A DNA stretch of 64,000 bases. Source: Rhizopus arrhizus (Eukaryota; Mucoromycota; Mucoromycetes; Mucorales; Rhizopodaceae). Below the pieces are notes generated by a model. That model was not told the origin of the DNA. It made no database searches and saw nothing but the letters and a program-made list of their open reading frames with translations. Below are positions 1 through 9,383 of this stretch, one piece after another. A program made the translations under genes and the position numbers. Where the stretch lies: the NCBI GenBank assembly GCA_024220505.1, contig JAKZZE010000028.1, positions 248,001-312,000 of the forward strand, read 5' to 3'. The number at the start of each line of letters is the position of its first letter. The first letter of the stretch is position 1.

Positions 1-717
1 CAGTGCATCATTTTACTCGAGTTTGTGGGACAATTATCGATTGGATCATGGCTTGGTTTAATAGAATTCAGTGATCCATCGAAATCGTTTCCAACTAAAT
101 CGTAACCATAGGCAACCTTACAGCCCTTACCAAAGCAACCACCCAATGCTGGATGAGTATAATCCACACCTTTCCGAGAAAAAAAAAATCAAAAAGATGA
201 ATAAAATAAACAAGTTTATAATCGTTATTACCTGAATCAATGATGCCCACTTTGACACCGGATCCGTTTAATTTCAGATTTTTATAAGCGTAATTTGCTC
301 TAGTCAATTCATAAAGTGTGCCCTGTTACTTTTTGTAAGCTGGTATTGTATTTCTTAGAATATTTATGAATTTACCTTGTTTTCAGGAACAAAAAAAGTA
401 GAAGGTTTATTATGCTTGTTATTATGTTTTGGGTTTGTATGATGAATTATAGGCCAAGATTTAAGGATGGAAGAACGTTTGTCAGTAAAGAATTGTTGAG
501 CATCTTGGTTTGATTTAAACTCCACAGATACTCCATTAAATATATCTGAATCGTACACATAACGTATTTTCACATTGTTGTCAACTTGAAAAGTAGAAGC
601 AGGCGTTGATAGTTCAAGAATATATTCATTTTCAGCAGAAGTAAAGGATATAAAATAAAATAGGAACAATGAAAACCAAACAAGGATTTGACTTTCACTG
701 CTAATTATTCGTTTCAT
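1..717 (-). CDS. Secreted subtilisin-like serine protease (S8), 5' part of gene
   Basis: Seen: the reading starts at 717 with a hydrophobic signal peptide of about 28 residues ending in SFTSA, followed by a propeptide-like stretch (inhibitor I9 type). Three exons can be joined in frame: 717-376, 322-232 and 169 to the window edge, with GT-AG introns of 53 and 62 nt. The second junction completes the S8 aspartate motif GIIDSGVDYTHPALGG, containing the catalytic Asp. The His and Ser motifs lie beyond the left edge. Family knowledge: such enzymes are secreted or vacuolar endoproteases made as zymogens. A TATA-like element (ttataaag) lies near 800-807 on the promoter side. Neighbours: the next gene (peroxiredoxin) is 2.4 kb away and unrelated. 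The family is secure; the specific substrate class cannot be told from this fragment. Confidence 0.88.
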
Positions 718-2003
718 GTTTGCTGTTAAATAGAAAAAAGAAAAAAAGAAAACAGAATAGAAATTAGAAAGAAAAAAAAGAGAGAGGAAAACTTATGCTC
801 TTATAAAGAAGCGATCTTAATAATAGTAAAAGAAATATCTACACTAGCTATTTAACTCTCAGCTTTGTGATTCCATTGAAGGAAAAAAAAATTGAGAAAA
901 AAAAAAAAAAAAAAAAAACATGCATTGTATGAAGCCTTTATTTACTTTTTTTAAAAAAAATAGCTGCTTTTATATATACAAATAGAAAGAGAGGATGCTT
1001 TATATTATTCTTTTTTCCAGAAAACCATGTGGGGAAATATAGATTTAGTGCAGTAACTAATATAAATTTATATTTCGTCTTACAGCCTAAATGTATCTTA
1101 CTCTTTATAGATTTAACTATATTTCTTGGCTCTTTGGATAAGCTACAAAAAGATATTCAAGATTTATGTGTATGCTTTTTTTAGTTGCTCGAGCCATGCT
1201 TGTATCCCTTCTTGACAAGTAATGTACACAGAAAAAAAAAAAAAAAACTTGTTTAAAAAGTGCACATCTATTAACATACTATTATTATTATTGCTTATTA
1301 TTAACAAAATTGGCTAATTTAAATTTAAAATGTTAAAAATATCCCATCTTTTTATAACGGATGATTTTTATGCTTCTTTAGGCTTTTTTTAGACAGAAAT
1401 GGTTTTAAAAGCAAAAAGTTATTCCGTACAATTATCTTTAAGCTTTTTCTTCATTTATTTTTTCAGTTACCAAAACAAAATATTTTGAATGACATCAAAA
1501 TATCTTATTGTTCTTTACAATCTATATTATATTTCTATTGAAAAAATTTCCTCCAAAGATTCTTGCTTTTAAGAAAATAAAGGAGAGATGGGTTCGTGTA
1601 CTAGATGTTTGTGTAATGAAAAGACTCCTCAAATACAGTCCTTCTAGACATAATGATTTGAGGTAAAATCAAGCAACTGTGTTTCAATTCATTGATTATA
1701 CAATAATATATTATTTCTTTTTAATATAAAAATGGCGTTGTCTTTAAAGTTCTAAAATGTATTAATTTATATATGAAACAATACTTTCTAAACAAACTAA
1801 AACCCAAACATAAAAAAAGGCCACATATTCAGGAGGGAAAATGCTTATTTTTCTTTTGATTTACAAGCCTATACAAATAAGAAGAGATGGGCTTTGAGTA
1901 ACATTAAGAGAATGAGGTCATGACTTCCTCTTTTAGCCGTGTTACAGCCAACGGCTAGTCACATCGAGCTTTATGTTTGACAACAAAATCATTCTCGAAT
2001 GTG

Positions 2004-2040
<37 letters not shown>

Positions 2041-3098
2041 TATTAACAGCTTTTGGCTTATTGTACTCCTGCACCGGGTCGGCTGTTTACTGTGGGATTA
2101 TCAATGCTATCTCCAACTATCAGTTGTCAATTCTTTTTCATTGACTGAGTTTTTTCTTGCTTACATTTGTTGCACATCCCCACGATATGCTGTTTGAACG
2201 TGTATTTTTTCCTTTTATCTCCAGCTGTCGTCTTTTATCTACTGATGGAACCCAGCCCTCCTTAAATTTCTATCCTTGGTTCTGTTATCAAATTACAGGC
2301 TCCTTGGTTATGTGTCATTTCATGATCATTGACACCTCCATGTCGATTGCAGAAAACCACATCATGTCTATTTATTCTGGAGTACTTTATCGTTTCTGGT
2401 ATGCTTCCATTCAAAGCCTTTTCTCGATTTGGCGCAATCCTCTTCAGGCTACATATAATTTTTTGTTAGTTCTCAAGGGTTGAAAGTTGTTGTGGTCTTT
2501 GTCTTTCTCTACTTTGGTATTTATCTCTTGTTGGTGACTACGAAATAACTCTCTAGTATAAGCATTCAACTGGTGCTCGTGTAGCCCAGATTTATTCTCT
2601 TTCTTTTGTTGTCAAATCGGTCTTCTAAGTACTGAAGGTGTGTTTCGCTTTCTGATCCTGTCATGTAGATGTGTTAGTTAGCTTTGGTCTCAATATCTCT
2701 GAATTCAAACTTCAAAACTTTATTTGTGTCTGGTCTGTCATGATCACTCAATGTTTAGTTTTGCTTTCGATACTTTATCACTAAAAATGAACCTTTGATA
2801 GGATTGTATAGTCCCATGTTATCCCTGCAACATTCCTTTATGTCCATCGCAAACTTACTAGCTCATCTTTTGATCATCACAGCATTGCTTAGCCTGTGAT
2901 TTTGAGTTTCATAATTTAAATGTTAATAAAATGTATACTTTTACAAAGAAAAAAAAAAATGGTTTCGGAAATGAATTTTAATTTACACATTTGATACGTT
3001 CCCTCTACAATATCTTAAAAAATCCTTGACTTTTTATATCTAAACCATAGATGTTTTATTTTTTTAAAGTATTATTTACATAACTTTAGTTGCTAAAT
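718..3098. other. Gene-poor AT-rich interval with possible decayed retroelement
   Basis: No convincing gene was seen in these 2.4 kb. The interval holds long A runs (about 897-919 and 1234-1248) and a T run of about 29 nt at 2006-2034. Read on the minus strand, that run would be the poly-A tail of an insertion occupying roughly 2006-2900. This segment is less AT-rich than its surroundings and gives broken reading frames on the plus strand without recognisable motifs. A decayed LINE or SINE is possible but cannot be shown. Confidence 0.3.
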
Positions 3099-3807
3099 CT
3101 AGTTGACAGCATTGAAGTATTCTTGAGAATCCTTAACAGAAGGCTTGATGGTCTTTTCACCAGCCTTCCAGTTGGCAGGACAAACTTCACCGTACTTGTC
3201 AGTGAATTGGAAAGCTTCAACGAGACGAAGGACTTCATCAACAGAACGACCAACGGGAAGATCGTTGATAGTGATTTGACGGACGACACCTTGAGGATCA
3301 ATGATGAAGAGACCACGGAGAGCAATACCAGCTTCTTCAATAAGAATACCATAGTCCTTGGCAATAGACTTGGTCTTATCAGCAAGAAGAGGGATCTTCA
3401 TTTCACCAAGACCACCTTGCTTACGAGGAGTGTTGATCCAGGCGAGGTGAGAGAATTCTAAAAATCAGTAAGTTTCTATTCACAATAAAAAAAATGGCGC
3501 GTTGAAGATTTTACCAGAATCAGTAGAAGCACCAATGACAGCAGTGTTCAAAGCCTTGAATTCTTCAATACGATCAGAGAAAGCGAGGATTTCGGTAGGA
3601 CAGACAAAGGTGAAGTCCATGGGATACCAGAAAAAGACAACATATTGACCCTTGTAGTCAGAAAGGGAGATATCCTTGAAAACACCATCAACAACAGCAG
3701 GAGCAGTGAAGGCAGGAGCTTGCTTTTGAACTTGAGCGACTATAAAGTAGAATTATTTATTTAGAGAAGATATTACAAAGATTTCGAAAAGCATATGCTT
3801 TACCCAT
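3099..3807 (-). CDS. Typical 2-Cys peroxiredoxin (thioredoxin peroxidase)
   Basis: Thiol peroxidase that reduces H2O2 and alkyl hydroperoxides in the cytosol using thioredoxin. Three exons: 3807-3804 (four bases, ATGG), 3739-3515 and 3457-3099, joined by introns of 64 and 57 nt, giving 195 residues, the usual length of the family. The peroxidatic Cys is at about residue 48 in DFTFVCPTE and the resolving Cys at about 169 in GEVCPANWK. The GGLG motif (exon 3) and the C-terminal YF (SQEYF) are both present; in eukaryotic 2-Cys enzymes this pair goes with sensitivity to over-oxidation and a possible signalling or chaperone role. The start is fixed by splicing of the tiny first exon to the conserved N-terminus. 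Codon use is biased (many GTC, CTC, AAG), as expected for a highly expressed gene. Confidence 0.96.
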
Positions 3808-3867
3808 TTTTATAGTTGATAAAAAAATTATGGAAAAAAAAAAAAAAAAAAGAATAGCAACAAATTG

Positions 3868-3885
3868 ATATCGCGATATTTATAA
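3868..3885 (-). promoter_or_regulatory. TATA box and ATATCGCGATAT palindrome upstream of peroxiredoxin
   Basis: On the minus strand, TATAAATA lies about 70 bases before the peroxiredoxin start. It overlaps the 12-base palindrome ATATCGCGATAT, a possible factor site. Assignment rests on position and sequence only. Confidence 0.45.
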
Positions 3886-4096
3886 GGCTTTTTTTATTCT
3901 TTCACTTTCTTTAAAAATCTTTTATCTGATTTGTTGTTTCAATTTTCCGCATAAACTGGACTTGAAAATATTAGTAACTGTTTATTCTATTTAATGATTG
4001 GCTAAGAATATAAAATACAGTTCTTACACCGTCAATTGGATATTTTTTCATATTGCACCATTTTCAGAAAATAAAGTCTCATCTTTACAAGCTTTA

Positions 4097-4199
4097 TACA
4101 CTATTTCCAGAAATTAAAGTCGCTGTGGCTTGTCGCAATTACATATAAATTGTATTATAAAAGTTCACAAAATGCGACTTTAATTCTGGAAAGAGTGTA
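4097..4199. mobile_element. MITE-like palindromic element with 26-27 bp terminal inverted repeats
   Basis: The left end, TACACTATTTCCAGAAATTA, continues to AAGTCGC at 4123. The right end (4174-4199) is its reverse complement apart from one mismatch and one missing base. The outermost bases are TA on both sides, as in TA-targeting Tc1/mariner relatives. About 50 bp of AT-rich spacer separates the arms and nothing is encoded. The same terminal motif recurs at 22284-22300 and, inverted, at 24894-24910. An alternative is a regulatory palindrome: TTCCAGAA also fits a heat-shock-element-like dyad. Confidence 0.5.
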
Positions 4200-4228
4200 A
4201 TACAATACATAAAAGGAAATAACTCATT

Positions 4229-4963
4229 ATGTCCACCCACCTTCAAACCATTCAACGATTACAAAATGAACTCGCAATCGCTAATGCCAAGATACACCAG
4301 TTGCAACAGGAAAACGCTTCTTTGAAGAAGCAAGTATCCTCTGAACCCACACCAACTGCAAACTCCAGTCCTCCTTCTGAATCTACTCCCCCCTCCTCCA
4401 AACGTCCACGCTCCCCCAGCAGTGCTGCTGCTCCTCCCACAACCAAGGTATCTAAGCTTCCGAATCCCAAACACAGTTTAGCTGCCATTGCTCGCCAATT
4501 TTCCTCTCCTACTGCTCCTTCCAGCTTCACGTTTATTCACGTTCCTATTCACCGTCGCCTCCCCATCCATCAACTCCGTGCTAACCTTCGTGAGTTGCAC
4601 ATTAACACATGCCGCATTCTGGATATTCAATATTCAGATCGAAATGTGGTCAGCTTCCTTATCCATACCGGTTTCGAATCTGAGCTCCGTTCTCGGCTGT
4701 ACAAACACAAAATCACTATTCGTGACGACTTTGACCCTCTGAGCCCCTCCATCATTCGTGATCCTACACTTCTCAATGAATCCATTGAAAGAAAAACTAA
4801 ACTTGCTCATCATGTATTCCTCCAACGACTTGGTTCTGCTTTCCGCCGTCTCAAGGCTCCTCTTTACAACGCTGTCACTAACTACTTTCTCCAATCTGGG
4901 CTCATAGACCTCAATACTAATGTTGACGAAACGAAGACTGAAAATGTGATACATGCTCTCTGA
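4229..4963 (+). pseudogene. LINE ORF1-like protein, interrupted at 4915 by the DIRS element
   Basis: The N-terminal 40 residues form a coiled coil (QRLQNELAIANAKIHQLQQ), followed by a Ser/Pro-rich linker and a C-terminal domain with RRLPIHQLRANLRELHINT and RILDIQYSDRNVVSFLIHT. That domain aligns with the ORF1 products at 25001-25780 and 26072-27241. The last 16 codons (after the AAT at 4913-4915) are not its own: they are the left end of the DIRS retrotransposon. If the retrotransposon is ignored, the sequence resumes at 9189 with AAT and then an immediate TGA, so the ancestral protein ended there, about 229 residues long. No ORF2 follows. Family knowledge: ORF1 products of LINEs bind RNA and nucleate the retrotransposition complex. 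Which LINE family this copy belonged to is unknown. Confidence 0.7.
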
Positions 4964-5030
4964 GCCACGCTTTATTTTCCTTATAATAATAATAATAATA
5001 AACTTTTCCCCTTTTTCCCTCATATCTTTC
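4948..5030 (+). repeat. DIRS left inverted terminal repeat
   Basis: 83 bp beginning GATACATGCTCTCTGAGCC, with an (AAT)n tract in the middle and ending CATATCTTTC. It is the reverse complement of 9055-9137 with a single difference in the G/A run. The gag reading frame starts 25 bases after it. Confidence 0.93.
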
Positions 5031-5054
5031 TAAGCCGCGCATCGTGGAAGTACT

Positions 5055-5801
5055 ATGACTGATATCTCAGATATCAATGAACAACCAAAGTTATACACGG
5101 AAGCACAAATTTTTGAATTATTCCAACGCTTCAAAGCCGAGGAACAAGCAACCACTCAACGAGCCAGAGAAGAACGAGAGTTACCTCTGGAAATCATTAC
5201 CTCTTTGGACGAGGTTAAGAGGCAACAACACCTTGACAACTTCAAGCGTTACAAAAGAGACATCAGTAAATACTATCACAACGAATGGACTGTGGGAGAG
5301 GAAATTAACAAATCATTCCTCCCAAAACTTAAGAATCACACCGTGGACACAGCACAGGTGGTCAACGCCTATTACAAAGGATCAGAAATTAACCGCATCC
5401 ACGGAAGAGCAGCAACCGAGTTGTATGAACATCCCCACACCATTAAAGGGGGCAACCTTCCAGCCGACCAAGCACACCAGCTATTGGAAGAAGCAATCGA
5501 AAGTGCCAAACGACTGGCCATCCATGCATGGTTCCATGCCCGACAACAGGACGAGGATGCCAAACAATATGCTACAAAAGCACTCAAACTCCCGCAAAGT
5601 CTTCGACACTTGGAGTCCAGAGAGTCTAGCACAAAACGAGATGCTTTTAATCCAGAGTTTGTCGAATCTTACTATGAAGCAAACTTCCAAGAAGATTTAC
5701 TGCGAAAATCAGCCAACAACAGTAACAATTATTCAGGCAGAGGCAGAGGTTGGAACAACAATCGAGGACGTGGAAGGGGAAAAAACTTCCAGGGAGGATG
5801 A
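5055..5801 (+). CDS. DIRS gag-like protein (ORF1)
   Basis: 248 residues. The N-terminal half is charged and helical (EAQIFELFQRFKAEEQAT). The middle (about residues 60-170) holds a conserved-looking helical region with HTVDTAQVVNAYYKGSEINR, and the C-terminus is a Gly/Arg/Asn-rich tail (SGRGRGWNNNRGRGRGKN) able to bind nucleic acid. No CCHC zinc knuckle is visible, which is common in DIRS gag proteins. The RT frame overlaps its 3' end by about 50 bases. The function is assigned by position in the element and tail composition, not by catalytic motifs. Confidence 0.7.
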   Translation: MTDISDINEQPKLYTEAQIFELFQRFKAEEQATTQRAREERELPLEIITSLDEVKRQQHLDNFKRYKRDISKYYHNEWTVGEEINKSFLPKLKNHTVDTAQVVNAYYKGSEINRIHGRAATELYEHPHTIKGGNLPADQAHQLLEEAIESAKRLAIHAWFHARQQDEDAKQYATKALKLPQSLRHLESRESSTKRDAFNPEFVESYYEANFQEDLLRKSANNSNNYSGRGRGWNNNRGRGRGKNFQGG

Positions 5802-7084
5802 GGACGTGGGAACTTCAACTCCAACAACAACTTCCCAAACAATTCTCACAACAACTCTACAACTCAGACAGAATCAATCAACAACCAGTAGTACCAAGAC
5901 CATCTGTACTACCATCACCACACCCTCAACTATCCTCACCACCACAGCAGCTATCTCCAAAAAATCAACAAACAACCAATTACTCAATCCCATCAGACGG
6001 CATCCTTCCGGGTGGCCGCCTAAAACATTTTATACAACAATGGAAATTGATCACCAACCACCCATGGCCAATCTCAGTAATTCAACACGGTTACAAAATT
6101 CAATTTGCACGTCCACCGATATCATGGAGGAATGCAAAGAAGATAACAACAGCCGAAGAGCAAATGCACATCAATTCAGCGGTGAAGAAGTTCTTGGAGG
6201 GGGGCATGATCGAGATCTCACCAACGCAGAACCGCAACTTTCTATCGAAATTTTTCACCCTTCAAGAGAAGACCAAACGCCGTCCAATCTTGGATTGCCA
6301 GAAATTAAACAGCTTCATTCAGGTCGAACACTTCAAAATGGAGGGAGTACCCGCACTGCGAGAATTGATAGAGAGAGACGACTTTATCTGCAAAATCGAT
6401 CTGAAAGACGCTTACGTTGTAATTCCTATTCATCCAGAGTCACAAGACTTCTTAAGCTTCGAAAACGAAGGCGTCGTTTATCGTTACAAGTCACTCGCCT
6501 TTGGACTAAGTATAGCACCAAGAATCTTCTCCAAGATCATGAGATATGCAATCGAACCGTTAAGAAAAGCAGGAATACGAATTATCTATTACCTAGACGA
6601 TCTTTGTTTGTTAGCAAAAACCAAACACGAAATGCACTCTCTAACACAAAAAGTGAGGACTCATTTGGAGGACTTAGGGTTCATCATAAATTATGCAAAA
6701 AGTATTTTAATCCCTTCAAAGAAACAGGAATTCTTAGGCTTCGAATTCAACAGCAAGACGATGGTCATCTCCGTACCTCAACTGAAAATAGTGAACTTAT
6801 TGAAACGGGTCCGTCAATTGCTAAAAGCCCCCAAGAAATCATGCCGATGGATAGCGGGATTACTGGGGAAAATAACTTCAATGATACCAGCTATTGGGGA
6901 AGCTCTACTACACATTCGCTACCTACAACGGGATCTGGCGAGATCCCTCCAAGCATCACATCAGAATTGGGAAACAATTTGCAACTTATCTTATACCAGC
7001 CTAGAAGAACTTCATTGGTGGGAAACGTTTGTAACGCAAAAGAATGGCCTTCCAATCCAGACAATCACAGTATCTGCTCCATAA
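5750..7084 (+). CDS. DIRS reverse transcriptase
   Basis: 444 residues. The first 150 are Gln/Pro/Ser-rich and probably start inside the gag frame; the start codon chosen is simply the first ATG. The RT core follows: FFTLQEKTKRRPILDCQKLN, KIDLKDAYVVIPIHPESQDF (first catalytic Asp), YRYKSLAFGLSIAPRIFSKI, and IIYYLDDLCLLA (the YLDD active site, in place of the YMDD/YVDD of other groups), then EFLGFEFNSK and the thumb. The frame stops at TAA 7082-7084 immediately before RNase H, whose frame is shifted by one base. RT copies the element RNA; DIRS elements complete replication through circle formation and recombination. Confidence 0.9.
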   Translation: MEQQSRTWKGKKLPGRMRTWELQLQQQLPKQFSQQLYNSDRINQQPVVPRPSVLPSPHPQLSSPPQQLSPKNQQTTNYSIPSDGILPGGRLKHFIQQWKLITNHPWPISVIQHGYKIQFARPPISWRNAKKITTAEEQMHINSAVKKFLEGGMIEISPTQNRNFLSKFFTLQEKTKRRPILDCQKLNSFIQVEHFKMEGVPALRELIERDDFICKIDLKDAYVVIPIHPESQDFLSFENEGVVYRYKSLAFGLSIAPRIFSKIMRYAIEPLRKAGIRIIYYLDDLCLLAKTKHEMHSLTQKVRTHLEDLGFIINYAKSILIPSKKQEFLGFEFNSKTMVISVPQLKIVNLLKRVRQLLKAPKKSCRWIAGLLGKITSMIPAIGEALLHIRYLQRDLARSLQASHQNWETICNLSYTSLEELHWWETFVTQKNGLPIQTITVSAP

Positions 7085-7457
7085 AACGTTGATCCACGTC
7101 GATGCTTCGGACAGCGGATGGGGGATCAGCTCGCCCCTAGTAACAGCCTCAGGATTTTGGAGACCGGAGGAAAAATTACAGTCGATAAACGTTCGAGAGT
7201 TGAAGACAATCCTTTTTGCACTCCAACAACACGCATCAAAATGCGAAAACTCCAACATCAAGATCTACTCGGACAATCGGACCGCCTTGAAATATACGAC
7301 AAAGTCGGGTGGAACGACTTCAGTTTTTCTCCAGGAACTAGCAGTTCAAATACAAGAATTATGCAACTACCACAACATCAAAGTTATTTATCAACACATC
7401 CCAGGAGTTCTCAACACTCAAGCGGACAAACTGAGTCGAGTCAAACAACCATTTTAA
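7085..7457 (+). CDS. DIRS RNase H domain (frame shifted relative to RT)
   Basis: Frame from about 7044; the homologous part begins after 7084 with TLIHVDASDSGWGIS (first catalytic Asp), then INVRELKTILFALQQHA (Glu), IKIYSDNRTALKYT (Asp in YSDN) and ADKLSR (terminal Asp): the full RNase H quartet. Joining RT to this domain requires a single +1 step at the CCA TAA A sequence around 7079-7085. The domain ends at an in-frame TAA (7455-7457), after which the same frame continues into the next domain without a shift. Whether these two breaks are mutations or recoding sites is undecided. Confidence 0.82.
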
Positions 7458-7859
7458 GAATCAGCCATACCAAAACAGATGTTCAACACGATCCAACAGC
7501 AATGGGGCAGACTAAAGATAGATGCCTTTGCAGCGAGGCACAATTATCAACTACCAACTTATTGGACACTAACCTCAGATCCAGCAGCAGCAGCAGTGGA
7601 TGCAATGAAACAACATTGGCTCAAGAAGGGGATGTATGCTTACCCGCCTTGGAAGATGATACCACAAGTTCTCAAATTAATAAAACAGCAACGATTAACA
7701 AGAGTGGTACTAGTGACACCATTGTGGCCGAGCCAGTTCTGGTTCCCGATGATACTGAACATGAAGCATTTGAATCCACCTATAATATGGAAGATGAACA
7801 AGAAATGGAGTCTAGCCGCTTGGCTGTTATCAGCCACAAAAGGCTACAAGATGGTCTAG
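7458..7859 (+). CDS. DIRS DAM-like (methyltransferase-type) region
   Basis: Same frame as RNase H after one in-frame TAA. Recognisable from MFNTIQQQWGRLKIDAFAAR, HNYQLPTYW and the YPPW motif at AYPPWKMIPQVLKLIK, which is laid out like the DAM-methylase-like domain found between RNase H and recombinase in DIRS elements. Methyltransferase activity of this domain has not been established in general and is not claimed here. It overlaps the start of the recombinase frame. Confidence 0.6.
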   Translation, partial: ESAIPKQMFNTIQQQWGRLKIDAFAARHNYQLPTYWTLTSDPAAAAVDAMKQHWLKKGMYAYPPWKMIPQVLKLIKQQRLTRVVLVTPLWPSQFWFPMILNMKHLNPPIIWKMNKKWSLAAWLLSATKGYKMV

Positions 7860-8983
7860 ACCAACATACAATCGACTATTTAAATTCCAAGATAAGGCAA
7901 TCAACACAAAAAGCATACGATCATGGATGGAACAATTGGGTAAAATGGTGTGAAACTCAACAACCTCGATATGATCCAGTCGAATACAATCCGCTCAATG
8001 TTTTACAATTTTTACGACATAACCAAGACTTTTCTAGCAATCATCTTAACACTTTACGTTCATCTATTGCTTCGGTTTTCTCAGTTTTGCATCCGGACAA
8101 ACAACAAATTGCGGAACAAATGGTGATCAAGGAATTTTTTGCAGCAAAGCGTAAATCTGAGGTCAAGATTCCAACTGAACAACAATTGGTAACTTGGGAT
8201 ATTAACATTTTAGTCGAGTATGTCAAGAAGCAGTTATCACCCTCAGAAACGTTATCATTAGAACAGCTACAACTAAAAACGATTTTATTATTATGTATGG
8301 CTACAATGTGGAGACCAAGGTCCGACATCGGCAGACTACAACATCGAGACATTATTTTGAAAGAGGATGAAAATGGAATAACTATGCGAGTTCATGCAAG
8401 AACCCCGAAGGAAAGTCAAATAAAATCAATTATTCTGGGACAAAACAAAGAGGAAGAATTATGCCCTGTACGAACAACCTCCAAATTTCTTTCCAAGACT
8501 GCCGAACTACGAAAAGACTTACCAGATGATCACACTCTTTTCCTGACGTATATTGATTCTTCTAAGGTATCGACCTCCGTAAGGCCAACAACAGTAGCAA
8601 ACTGGATAAAGACAGCAATGGAAGCCGCAGGGGTTGACACGAATGCATTTCCAGCACACTCAATACGCGCTGCCTCAAGTACCAAAGCTGTAGAATTGGG
8701 TCACACAATTCAAGATGTCAAAAAACACGCCAATTGGAGCTTAAACTCAAATACATTTGAAAAATACTATTATAAACCATCTTCACAGGCATCTTCTAGT
8801 ACAGCAATCAGCAATTCAATTTTTTCTACGGAGAAGCGTATCACATTGGAAGTCGGAGTGGAGTCAACTGGGATTAGTTTAGGAACGACAACAGATACTA
8901 ATGTTGACGAAACGAAGACTGAAAATGTGATACATACCCCCCCCCCCTTGGTACAAAAGATTCTTTCGCTGAACAATGTTTAG
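7787..8983 (+). CDS. DIRS tyrosine recombinase
   Basis: The frame is open from 7118, but homology to recombinases covers only its last 400 codons; ATG 7787 is a reasonable start within the overlap with the preceding domain. The N-terminal SAM-like core-binding domain (STQKAYDHGWNNWVKWCETQ) is followed by the catalytic domain with ATMWRPRSDIGRLQ (first Arg), AHSIRAASSTKAVELG (His-x-x-Arg), HANWSLNSNTFEKYYYKP (His/Trp and nucleophilic Tyr). Its 3' end runs through the internal B-A repeat (8838-8935), so the last 45 residues are encoded by the complementary region. Family knowledge: the enzyme inserts the closed-circle DNA at a short homology without target duplication. Confidence 0.88.
   Translation: MEDEQEMESSRLAVISHKRLQDGLDQHTIDYLNSKIRQSTQKAYDHGWNNWVKWCETQQPRYDPVEYNPLNVLQFLRHNQDFSSNHLNTLRSSIASVFSVLHPDKQQIAEQMVIKEFFAAKRKSEVKIPTEQQLVTWDINILVEYVKKQLSPSETLSLEQLQLKTILLLCMATMWRPRSDIGRLQHRDIILKEDENGITMRVHARTPKESQIKSIILGQNKEEELCPVRTTSKFLSKTAELRKDLPDDHTLFLTYIDSSKVSTSVRPTTVANWIKTAMEAAGVDTNAFPAHSIRAASSTKAVELGHTIQDVKKHANWSLNSNTFEKYYYKPSSQASSSTAISNSIFSTEKRITLEVGVESTGISLGTTTDTNVDETKTENVIHTPPPLVQKILSLNNV
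8838..8935 (+). repeat. DIRS internal complementary region (fused B1-A2 repeats)
   Basis: Positions 8838-8893 match the right end (9133-9188) with one difference, and 8897-8935 match the left end (4916-4954) exactly over 39 bp. Between them is GAT. This B-A joint reproduces the junction of a circularised element and is the template thought to guide circle closure in DIRS replication. Confidence 0.88.
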
Positions 8984-9054
8984 TTATCATATATATTATC
9001 CATATGCTTATCCCTCCCTCAAAAAAAAAAAATTGAATTTATATTAGCTAGCTT

Positions 9055-9137
9055 GAAAGATATGAGGGAAAAAGGGAAAAAGTTTATTATTATTATTATT
9101 ATAAGGAAAATAAAGCGTGGCTCAGAGAGCATGTATC
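9055..9137 (-). repeat. DIRS right inverted terminal repeat
   Basis: Reverse complement of 4948-5030 over 83 bp with one mismatch. It is followed by the 51 bp right-end sequence B2 and then host or LINE DNA starting AAT. Confidence 0.93.
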
Positions 9138-9271
9138 ATATTGGAAGTCGGAGTGGAGTCAACTGGGATTAGTTTAGGAACGACAACAAATTGAAAATGG
9201 TTCAGTCAAAGGGACTAATAATTTGAAGGTTTTATTTTTGATAATTTTATATGGTTATGTGTTGTTGTAAG

Positions 9272-9356
9272 TTTTCACGATTTAGCCTGGTATTTTTTTT
9301 TCTTTTTCACGATTTAGCCTGGTATTTCTTTTTCTTTTCACGATTTAGCCTGGTAT
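9272..9356 (+). repeat. Three tandem copies of an 18-nt core ending in a PBS-like sequence
   Basis: CACGATTTAGCCTGGTAT occurs three times, separated by T/C-rich spacers of about 10 nt. The third copy runs into TGGTATCAGAGCC, which has the form of a primer-binding site complementary to the 3' end of initiator-Met tRNA in many organisms. It may be the edge of a lost LTR retrotransposon, but no gag or pol follows. Confidence 0.55.
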
Positions 9357-9383
9357 CAGAGCCTTCTTGCAAAACAAATTAAA

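Larger units (their letters stand above)
4916..9188 (+). mobile_element. DIRS-type tyrosine-recombinase retrotransposon, about 4.3 kb
   Basis: Seen: gag-like, RT, RNase H, a DAM-like region and a tyrosine recombinase in DIRS order, between 83 bp inverted terminal repeats (4948-5030 and 9055-9137) that differ at one base. Outside the inverted repeats lie short ends: A (4916-4954) on the left and B (9138-9188) on the right. Both recur fused in the order B-A just before the right end (8838-8935), the internal complementary region used to form the circular DNA intermediate. No target duplication is present. The trinucleotide AAT flanks both sides (4913-4915, 9189-9191) whereas the internal B-A joint has GAT, as expected for a recombinase with a 3 bp crossover. 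The element sits in a LINE ORF1. One frameshift and one stop between domains suggest this copy is dead or uses recoding. Confidence 0.9.

Noticed and set aside
1973..2483. Two plus-strand frames of 74 and 108 codons
   Set aside because: One is largely poly-Phe from the T29 run and the other has no motif, codon bias or splice context; treated as non-coding or transposon decay.
3090..3461. Plus-strand frame of 123 codons opposite peroxiredoxin
   Set aside because: It is the antisense shadow of a highly conserved exon.
5077..7092. Long plus-strand frame of 671 codons across the DIRS gag and RT
   Set aside because: No RT or gag motif appears in this frame; the motifs lie in the overlapping frames. 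Long open frames here come from base composition.
7118..7786. N-terminal 220 codons of the frame leading into the tyrosine recombinase
   Set aside because: Low-complexity Ser/Thr/Gln sequence overlapping RNase H and the DAM-like domain in another frame; probably not translated.
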